From assembly GCA_002343075.1 (NCBI GenBank), contig DDRH01000043.1:1-30076 (forward strand): a stretch of 30,076 nt of DNA. The letters are read 5' to 3'. The first letter of the stretch is position 1. Every line of letters starts with the position of its first letter. The DNA comes from Phycisphaerales bacterium UBA2421. Its GTDB lineage: Bacteria > Planctomycetota > Phycisphaerae > Tepidisphaerales > Tepidisphaeraceae. Positions 24,111 through 30,076 of this stretch are shown in pieces. A model generated the notes under the pieces. It had not been told where the DNA came from and did no database searches. It saw only the letters and a program-made list of their open reading frames with translations. The position numbers were made by a program, and so were the translations under genes.

Positions 24111-25169
24111 GTGGACTCCCTGCTCGTCGAATCGCCCGGTGGACTTTTTTGCCCTGCGGGTGACTTTTATGTCGATGCGTGGCGCGGGGTAGAGCGCAAC
24201 ATTGTCAGCCATGCGCATTCGGACCACGCCCGCAGAGGCAGCGCGCATTATCTCGCGGCGGCGGACGGGGTGGCTATTCTGAAGGAGCGGATCGGCTCCG
24301 ACAGTAACGTAACCGGCGTGCCCTACGGCGAAGCGGTCAATCTCAATGGCGTACACGTAAGCCTGCACCCCGCAGGGCATGTGCGCGGCTCGGCACAGGT
24401 TCGCATCGAGAATCGCGGCCGGGTGCTGGTTTTCAGCGGCGACTATAAGCGGCAGCCTGATCCGACCTGCGACAGCTTTGAACCTGTCCGCTGTCATGAG
24501 TTCATTACCGAATCGACTTTCGGCCTGCCGATCTATCGCTGGCCCGATCCGACCGCAGTGGCGGCGGACATAAACGCCTGGTGGCGGCGCAACGTAGAAC
24601 TACGGCGGACAAGCGTGATCCTGGCTTATACCCTCGGAAAGGCGCAGCGCGTTCTTTCGATGCTCGACCGAGATATCGGGCCAATCCTGTTACACGGCTC
24701 GATGTTGCGAATGACACAGGTTTATCGCGAAACTGGCTGCGACCTGCCCCCGGCGGAACATGCTTCGCCGGAGCGGGCGAAGGCGGAGAAGGGCCGGGCA
24801 CTGGTCATCGCGCCGCCAAGCGCACATGGGTCGACGTGGATGCGGAAGTTCCTGCCGATTTCTGTCGGCAGCGCGAGCGGGTGGATGGCCGTTCGCGGGC
24901 ACCGCAGGCGCCGGTCGGTGGATCGAGGGTTTGTGCTCAGCGATCATGCCGACTGGCCCGACCTGCTGCGAACGATCACCGACACCGCTGCGGAGAGAGT
25001 GGGTGTTACGCACGGTTACACGGGCGTCATCACTCGCTTTCTCCGCGACCGCGGCGCGGATGCGTACGCGATCAACACTCGTTTCGTCGGCGACGCCGAT
25101 GACCCGCCCGAATCCGAGACTCTCGCCTCCGCCGGCGCGGTCGAAGCAGACGGCGGGACTCAGGAGTAG
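24111..25169 (+). CDS. Ligase-associated DNA exonuclease (metallo-beta-lactamase fold)
   Basis: A 352-residue nuclease of the beta-CASP/metallo-beta-lactamase type found next to ATP-dependent DNA ligases (TIGR04122 group). Metal-binding motifs are HAHSDHA (residues 35-41), GHVRGSAQV, FSGDYKRQPDPTCD and a late LSDHADWPDLL. The likely role is trimming DNA ends before ligation. GTG 24111 starts it, with TATAAT six bases upstream and no ribosome site, consistent with leaderless translation. It is three bases from the ligase start, so the two form one operon. The Lhr-type helicase and phosphoesterase that often complete this cluster are not present in the window. Confidence 0.93.
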   Translation: MDSLLVESPGGLFCPAGDFYVDAWRGVERNIVSHAHSDHARRGSAHYLAAADGVAILKERIGSDSNVTGVPYGEAVNLNGVHVSLHPAGHVRGSAQVRIENRGRVLVFSGDYKRQPDPTCDSFEPVRCHEFITESTFGLPIYRWPDPTAVAADINAWWRRNVELRRTSVILAYTLGKAQRVLSMLDRDIGPILLHGSMLRMTQVYRETGCDLPPAEHASPERAKAEKGRALVIAPPSAHGSTWMRKFLPISVGSASGWMAVRGHRRRRSVDRGFVLSDHADWPDLLRTITDTAAERVGVTHGYTGVITRFLRDRGADAYAINTRFVGDADDPPESETLASAGAVEADGGTQE

Positions 25170-25172
25170 CTC

Positions 25173-26771
25173 GTGCGGCGGTTCGTCAATCTCTTTCAAT
25201 CACTCGATGCAACCACCCGAACGAGCGAAAAGGTGGAGGCACTTGTCGACTACTTCACCCAAGCCCCCGCGCGCGATGCCGCGTGGGCGGCACACGTGCT
25301 GGCGGGACGCAAGGTGGGCAAAGCCATCTCATCCACCCGTCTACGCGACCTGGTGGCAGACGTCGCCCAACTACCTGCATGGCTCGTGGAGGAGTGCTAT
25401 CAGGCCGTCGGCGACCTTTCTGAAACCCTGGCACTTCTGTTGCCGCCCCCGGCCACACCGTCAGATCTTCCGCTGCACTCGGTCATCGAGGACTTTCTTT
25501 TACCGCTGCTGGCCTCGGCAAATCAGGAGCAGGAGCGCCGGCTCGTGGCCATCTGGCAATCGCTCGATCCGCAATCGCGATTCGTATTTCACAAGCTCAT
25601 CAGCACACACTTTCGAGTGGGAGCGGCGCGAACATTGCTGGTTCGAGCTTTGGCTCAAGTGGCAGGCATCGAGCAAAGTGTGATGGAACACCGCCTGAGT
25701 GGAAGCTGGAAGCCGACTGCCGCCGGCTTTGAGATGCTGATGAGCGCGGGCGACGATCTACAGGTGGACGCGTCACGGCCCTATCCGTTCCTGCTGGCTT
25801 CGAGCCTGACCGCCGAGCCGGAATCACTCGGAGAAATTGGCGACTGGCAAGTGGAGTGGAAGTGGGACGGTGTTCGCGCACAACTAATTCGCCGTCAGGG
25901 TCGTACATTTTTGGTCAGCCGGGGGCAGGAACATGTCGGGGCGGCCTTCCCGGAGATCGTCCAACTCGGCGGCACATTGCCGGATGGTACCGTGCTGGAT
26001 GGGGAGATTCTCGCCTTCGAGAACGACAGGCCGCTACCCTTTAATGCGCTGCAGCCGCGGTTGAATCGCAAAGGCGTGGAACCGATGTTGTTCACCGATG
26101 TGCCCGTCATCTTTCTGGTATACGACGTCATGGAAGCCGACGGAATCGATGTTCGATCGAAACCCCTGGCCGAACGACGGCCTCTGCTGCACGAGTTGTC
26201 GCGGGCTTGCGCCGATCTCAGGCTATCGCCGGTGCTTGAAGCGGACGGCTGGAGCGATATTGCGTCGCTCATGTCCTCGGCGCGCGACCGCGGCGTCGAG
26301 GGACTCGTGCTCAAGCGCCGCACAAGCAGATACGAAGTTGGACGGCCACGGGGCTTGTGGTGGAAGCTGAAAGTCGAGCCATATAGTCTCGACTGCGTGC
26401 TGGTTGCAGCCCAGCCGGGAACGGGAAAGCGGGCGGGTCGCTTCACCGACTATACATTCGCCGTGCGCGCGGGCGACGAACTGGTGACCATCACTAAGGC
26501 ATACAGCGGGCTGACAGATGACGAGATTGACGAAGTAGACCGCTGGATCAGGGGGCATATTGTCGGTCGCTACGGTCCAGTCCGCGCGGTTACACCGGAA
26601 CTGGTTTTCGAGCTTGGATTTGAAGGAATCGCGGCATCGGAACGCCATAAATGTGGGATTGCTCTCAGATTTCCGCGCATCCTCCGATGGCGAAAGGACA
26701 AGCCGCTTGACGAAATCGATACGCTTGAGAACGCCCGGCGTCTGCTGCAGCAGCATTCCGGTACGCCATGA
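25173..26771 (+). CDS. ATP-dependent DNA ligase (cisplatin/PP_1105-type)
   Basis: A 532-residue ligase. Residues 1-200 form the DNA-binding domain. The adenylation motif EWKWDGVR has Lys230 as the nucleotide-accepting residue. Further motifs are VSRGQEHVGAAFPEI, DGEILAF, VYDVMEADG, EGLVLKRRTSRYEVGRPRGLWWKLK, then the OB-fold with FTDYTFAVRAGDELVTI and LVFELGFEGIAASERHKCGIALRFPRILRWR. It seals nicks using ATP, and this type partners the beta-lactamase-fold exonuclease that precedes it. The start is GTG 25173 with AGGAG eight bases upstream, inside the last codons of the exonuclease gene. All core motifs are present and the length is normal. Confidence 0.96.
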   Translation: MRRFVNLFQSLDATTRTSEKVEALVDYFTQAPARDAAWAAHVLAGRKVGKAISSTRLRDLVADVAQLPAWLVEECYQAVGDLSETLALLLPPPATPSDLPLHSVIEDFLLPLLASANQEQERRLVAIWQSLDPQSRFVFHKLISTHFRVGAARTLLVRALAQVAGIEQSVMEHRLSGSWKPTAAGFEMLMSAGDDLQVDASRPYPFLLASSLTAEPESLGEIGDWQVEWKWDGVRAQLIRRQGRTFLVSRGQEHVGAAFPEIVQLGGTLPDGTVLDGEILAFENDRPLPFNALQPRLNRKGVEPMLFTDVPVIFLVYDVMEADGIDVRSKPLAERRPLLHELSRACADLRLSPVLEADGWSDIASLMSSARDRGVEGLVLKRRTSRYEVGRPRGLWWKLKVEPYSLDCVLVAAQPGTGKRAGRFTDYTFAVRAGDELVTITKAYSGLTDDEIDEVDRWIRGHIVGRYGPVRAVTPELVFELGFEGIAASERHKCGIALRFPRILRWRKDKPLDEIDTLENARRLLQQHSGTP

Positions 26772-26795
26772 AAAAGTTCGCATCATGGACGCGTT

Positions 26796-28001
26796 TCAGC
26801 GATTGAAACGAAAGACGTTGGCCAGTGGGTTGGGCCGGGCGAGGATCGAATCGCGGGTCATTTGAGCGGCGAGCAAGCCAAAGGTGATCCCATTCCCGCC
26901 GTAACCCAGCGCGAAATGGCAACCTGGATACTGCGGCAATCGGCCGATGAGGGGCATGCCATCGTCGGACTCGCCGAATGTACCGGCCCAGACGTGGGTG
27001 GGAACGGCGTCCACCCCGGGCCGCAGTTTACGAAATTTATCCATGAGCACGCGTGATTTGGATTCGATCAGCGCGTCGCGAGCCTCGGCGTTGGAGAATG
27101 GCTCGTCTTCGCCGCCGATCACCAGTCGGTTGTCAGGGGCTTGGCGGGCGTAAAAGTACGGCGAGCCGGCTTCCCACAGCAGCACATCGCCCGGCCAGGC
27201 GGGCCCATCGCGCAGCGGTGCGGTAGCCAGCGCATAGGTGCTCTTGAGCTTGCAATATTTGCGAACCGAGGAGAACTGTTCGGGTGTTTCGTAACCGGTA
27301 GCAATTATTAGATCGCTCGCCCGAAGTATAGGCCCGGCAAGAGTTTGCGCTTCGTACACCCGATCTAGGGGCATCACCGTTTTCACATCGGCACGATAGA
27401 TCCGAGCACCCTGACGTTCGGCGGCGCGGAGCAGCCCATGCGTGAGCATAAACGGGTTCAACCGAATCGCCGCAGATGAAAGCAGTGCTCCGGGTCGATC
27501 GATATCAAAGCGATCCATCACCGCGCCGCGGCACAGATTTTCGACTTCAATACCCAGCTCTCGTCGAGCGCGCGCTTCACGCTCGAACCACTCTGGATCG
27601 TCATCCGTACACGCCAAGAACAGGCTTCCGCACCAGTGCAAATCGCATGAAACATGATGATTTCTCGCGATCTCGATCATGTCATCCAGCGCGCGGCGCG
27701 TGGCCCGATATGCCATCTGCGCCGACTCAGCCCCAACCGCCTTGGCAAGCTTCACCAGGGGCGTATCAATCTCATATTGAATGAGGGCAGTGCTCGCGGC
27801 AGTGCTCCCCTGACCGATGCCCCGTCGGTCGATGACCACCACATTCAGGCCTGCTTCGGCGAGAAGCAAAGCTGAAAACGCACCAGTCACACCTGCGCCA
27901 AGCACAAGCGCATCGCAACTGACATCACCCGCCACCGCCGGCGGGTCGATCAGCGGCGCGCTAAGCTCCGGCCAGAGAGGGTTTCCGGTTCTCAGGTCCA
28001 C
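26796..28001 (-). CDS. FAD-dependent oxidoreductase (DAO superfamily)
   Basis: A 401-residue flavoprotein of the glycine/D-amino-acid oxidase superfamily, closest in layout to gamma-glutamylputrescine-oxidase-like enzymes. The Rossmann fold is at residues 30-58 (ALVLGAGVTGAFSALLLAEAG, then VVVID). The family markers GQGSTAASTALIQYEIDTPL, ASDLIIATGYE, and the FAD-closing GCHFALGYGGNGITFG follow. The substrate is probably an amine or amino acid but cannot be named. The start is GTG 28001, with AAGGAG five bases upstream. It is convergent with the ligase gene and lies 21 bases downstream of the GH13 gene, so it may be the second cistron of that transcript. Confidence 0.88.
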   Translation of the reverse strand: MDLRTGNPLWPELSAPLIDPPAVAGDVSCDALVLGAGVTGAFSALLLAEAGLNVVVIDRRGIGQGSTAASTALIQYEIDTPLVKLAKAVGAESAQMAYRATRRALDDMIEIARNHHVSCDLHWCGSLFLACTDDDPEWFEREARARRELGIEVENLCRGAVMDRFDIDRPGALLSSAAIRLNPFMLTHGLLRAAERQGARIYRADVKTVMPLDRVYEAQTLAGPILRASDLIIATGYETPEQFSSVRKYCKLKSTYALATAPLRDGPAWPGDVLLWEAGSPYFYARQAPDNRLVIGGEDEPFSNAEARDALIESKSRVLMDKFRKLRPGVDAVPTHVWAGTFGESDDGMPLIGRLPQYPGCHFALGYGGNGITFGLLAAQMTRDSILARPNPLANVFRFNR

Positions 28002-28022
28002 AGGACTCCTTATGCGTATTGA

Positions 28023-29795
28023 TCACGGCTGCCGGATGAAGACTTTCACTTCGCTCTCCGCTAGCGAGTCTTTCAATACACCCCCGGACACCGTCGCATC
28101 GTAGCCATTGACGATTTCGCGCCAGGTGCCGTCCTCCAGCCCGCCGGAGTTGATTTCACACTCTCCTGCAGGCTGGTCACGCAAGTTGGCTGCAATGACC
28201 GCGACATTGCCGCCTTCATCCCAGCGCTTGTAGGCGAAGAGCAGCCGCTCCTTATCACTTAGAAGGCACTCGAATGTGTCTTTACGAAGTGCGATGTGCT
28301 CTTTCCTCGCACCGATCAGGGTCTGACAATACTTGCGCAGCGCCTTGTTGTTGTCATGCCTCAGAAGCGTCCAATCCAGCGGGCGGGGATCAAGTGATTT
28401 CTCGCTGCTGAAGCCAAACTCCTGACCCATCCAGAGCATCGGAATGCCCGGCGCGCTGAGCAGCAATCCCAAACCCAGCTTGACACGACGAAATGCCGCC
28501 TCTCCAAAGGTCTTGGCGTTGTTGCCGAGCATGTGCATGATGCGGTGGAAGTCGTGGTTGGTGATAAAATTCACATAGCGCCCGCCGTCGCCGTAGCCGT
28601 TGGTGGCGGGGTTGAGTTTTGCGGCAAGAACGTCAAGGTCATAGGGGTGCGATCCGTCTACTTCCCGGCCGAGGATGTTTGCCTGCAAGACGCGGGCGAG
28701 TGAATCATGCCACGCGGCATCCACCGGCGCTCCATTCGCCCGCTGGGTGATTGCCGGATCTTCCGGCAGATGTTCGGCGACGGTAAAGAACGGCTTGGCC
28801 CCGTTTACCTTGTCATACGCAGCGTCTGCCAGTTCGCGGATGATGGCGAAGTCGCGAATGGCCACGGTCGCGTCAAACCGAATGCCGTCGATGTGAAACT
28901 TTTCCACCCAAAACGAAATCGACTCCTTTACATATTTGCGCGCCGGAAACAGCCCAAGATTTTTGTCATGATGCGTATAGTTAAACTTCGGTCCCCACTG
29001 CAGATAGTCCGGGTCTGGGTTAGGGTGGTAATACCAATACTCATAAGCGATCTTTGCCAACGGCGCGTCGGCTTCCGAATGGTTGTACACGCCGTCAATA
29101 AGGACGCGAATGCCGCGCGCGTGGGCTTCATCGACCAGCCGACCAAGGTCTTCGGGGCTTCCGTAGCTGTTTTCAACCGCAAACAGGCTGCGGAGTGAAT
29201 AGCCCCACCCTTTTCCGGGAAACTCCTTCACCGGCAAGAGTTCGATACAATTGATGCCCAGCTCCTTGATGTAATCGAGTTTTTCGACGACATGTTTGAA
29301 CTGCCCTTTTTCACGCTCGCCCCGGGTGCCCTCGTCACCGAGACCGCCGGAGAAGTCGCCGACGTGCAGCTCGTAAATGATCAGTTCCTGATTGACCGGC
29401 AGAGGCTTGTCATCGTGCTTCCACTGATAATCAACATACAACCGTTGACCGCCGCGAACACGCAGAACAGAGTTTTCATGCTCATCATTGCTGATTGACA
29501 GCGCGTACGGGTCAAACACATCCACATCCTGCCCGGCGGCAAAATAGCTCGTGCTTTTCACCCGAAACTTATAGAAGTAGTCGCCATCGGGCAGATCAAC
29601 ATTGATACGCCACCAGCCGTCGTCGCCCTTTTCCATCGGCGTCGGCTTCCAATCAAGAAAGTCGGCAAGCAACTCCACTTTCTCGTTGTAGGGCGCGAAA
29701 AGCGATAGTTGCAACGCATTCTCGCTACTCCGCGATTTGGCGATGGCAGCTCGTTTTGTTGACGTTGGTTCCGGTTGGGTGGTCGTGGCATTCAT
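28023..29795 (-). CDS. GH13 alpha-glucan enzyme with CBM48-like N-terminal domain
   Basis: A 590-residue enzyme. Residues 28-85 are a CBM48/E-set-like domain (LSLFAPYNEKVELLADF, then GDYFYKFRV). The GH13 barrel has all four conserved regions: DGVYNHS (234-240), GIRFDAT with nucleophile Asp308, FTVAEHLPE with acid/base Glu341, and FITNHDFHR with Asp415. The C-terminal beta domain ends EVKVFIRQP. The layout suggests a branching, debranching or trehalohydrolase-like enzyme of glycogen metabolism; I cannot separate these by eye. The start at 29795 (MNATTTQPEP) fits the family; it has no ribosome site, but TAAATT ends eight bases upstream. A TTG at 29879 would add 28 residues and is not favoured. 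Confidence 0.88.
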   Translation of the reverse strand: MNATTTQPEPTSTKRAAIAKSRSSENALQLSLFAPYNEKVELLADFLDWKPTPMEKGDDGWWRINVDLPDGDYFYKFRVKSTSYFAAGQDVDVFDPYALSISNDEHENSVLRVRGGQRLYVDYQWKHDDKPLPVNQELIIYELHVGDFSGGLGDEGTRGEREKGQFKHVVEKLDYIKELGINCIELLPVKEFPGKGWGYSLRSLFAVENSYGSPEDLGRLVDEAHARGIRVLIDGVYNHSEADAPLAKIAYEYWYYHPNPDPDYLQWGPKFNYTHHDKNLGLFPARKYVKESISFWVEKFHIDGIRFDATVAIRDFAIIRELADAAYDKVNGAKPFFTVAEHLPEDPAITQRANGAPVDAAWHDSLARVLQANILGREVDGSHPYDLDVLAAKLNPATNGYGDGGRYVNFITNHDFHRIMHMLGNNAKTFGEAAFRRVKLGLGLLLSAPGIPMLWMGQEFGFSSEKSLDPRPLDWTLLRHDNNKALRKYCQTLIGARKEHIALRKDTFECLLSDKERLLFAYKRWDEGGNVAVIAANLRDQPAGECEINSGGLEDGTWREIVNGYDATVSGGVLKDSLAESEVKVFIRQP

Positions 29796-29875
29796 GGAGA
29801 TAAAATTTAGGTTCAATGAAATTCGGCGACATCGGGGATTGACTGAAGATCGGCGTCGGGAGATCCCCGTCGGGT

Positions 29876-30076
29876 TCAAACAGCGGCGGGACCAAGCCTT
29901 GTCGACAGCGAGTTTGGTGCCGTACGAGCCAGCTGCGCCCGCTCGCTCATGCGCTCGACGACTTTGCCGATGCTACTCTCACGGCGGACCGTTCGGCCCG
30001 ACACCGGTTCAGCCGGTTCATCCGCCGCAGTGCCCGCGGCCAGATCAATCATCGGTACTGACGCATCGACTTTCCC
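29876..30076 (-). CDS. 3' end of an unidentified protein (5' end outside window)
   Basis: An open frame from the right edge gives 66 residues before TGA at 29876, ending SLSTRLGPAAV. The visible part is hydrophilic (VPMIDLAAGTAADEPAEPVSG, then RRESSIGKVVERMSERAQLARTA) and looks like a disordered-to-helical C-terminus. It lies 80 bases upstream of the GH13 start on the same strand, so the two may be cotranscribed. No family can be named from this piece. Confidence 0.45.
   Translation of the reverse strand, partial: GKVDASVPMIDLAAGTAADEPAEPVSGRTVRRESSIGKVVERMSERAQLARTAPNSLSTRLGPAAV

Overview
This window looks like chromosomal DNA of a GC-rich planctomycete, probably a Phycisphaerae-type lineage. 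The lineage call is inference. It rests on three secreted proteins with PEP-CTERM sorting tails (VPEPTG or TPEPG, hydrophobic stretch, RRRR), a secreted protein with the planctomycete N-terminal motif MLEPRQLLS followed by a dockerin-like segment, a fragment of the H-X9-DG prepilin-like family, and many starts that lack a Shine-Dalgarno sequence. There is no phage, plasmid, integron or CRISPR array. The only mobile DNA seen is a short, frameshifted relic of an IS110-type transposase.

Layout. 1-855: 5' part of a radical SAM gene (PA0069 type) that runs off the left edge. 914-5080: minus-strand genes for secreted proteins, namely a PEP-CTERM protein, a seven-blade kelch protein, a broken prepilin-like fragment, a gene whose signal peptide is cut from its body by an in-frame amber codon, and a small eight-cysteine secreted protein. 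5081-5641: a gene-poor stretch with several small inverted repeats, including two identical 16-bp palindromes that resemble parS. 5642-7157: a cyclic-nucleotide-binding/DUF1003 membrane protein, then the RNase P RNA gene (rnpB) with promoter, long inserted hairpin and terminator. 7221-10303: YjfB-like, YbjQ-like, PEP-CTERM, cobalamin adenosyltransferase and a small unknown gene. 10339-14206: xdhA-xdhB, a two-subunit xanthine dehydrogenase. 14333-16506: a serine hydrolase of the class C beta-lactamase family followed by a D-amino-acid-oxidase-like enzyme. 16521-17021: a FUN14-like membrane protein.

17484-19840 holds the large LEPR/dockerin/fibronectin-III/hydrolase gene, split by a frameshift that separates the apparent catalytic Ser from the Asp and His. 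A lipoprotein gene, the IS110 relic and a third PEP-CTERM protein follow. 22937-24010 is an AI-2E/PerM-family permease. 24111-26771 is a tightly coupled pair: a ligase-associated beta-lactamase-fold DNA exonuclease and an ATP-dependent DNA ligase, likely a repair module. The right end has an FAD oxidoreductase, a GH13 glucan-active enzyme with an N-terminal CBM48-like domain, and the 3' end of an unidentified gene.

The window is mostly ordinary housekeeping plus a planctomycete secretome. I found no clear new multi-gene system. The points that most deserve a second look are the paired parS-like palindromes, the two reading-frame breaks in secreted-protein genes, the enlarged RNase P RNA arm, and the possible D-amino-acid peptide catabolism pair.
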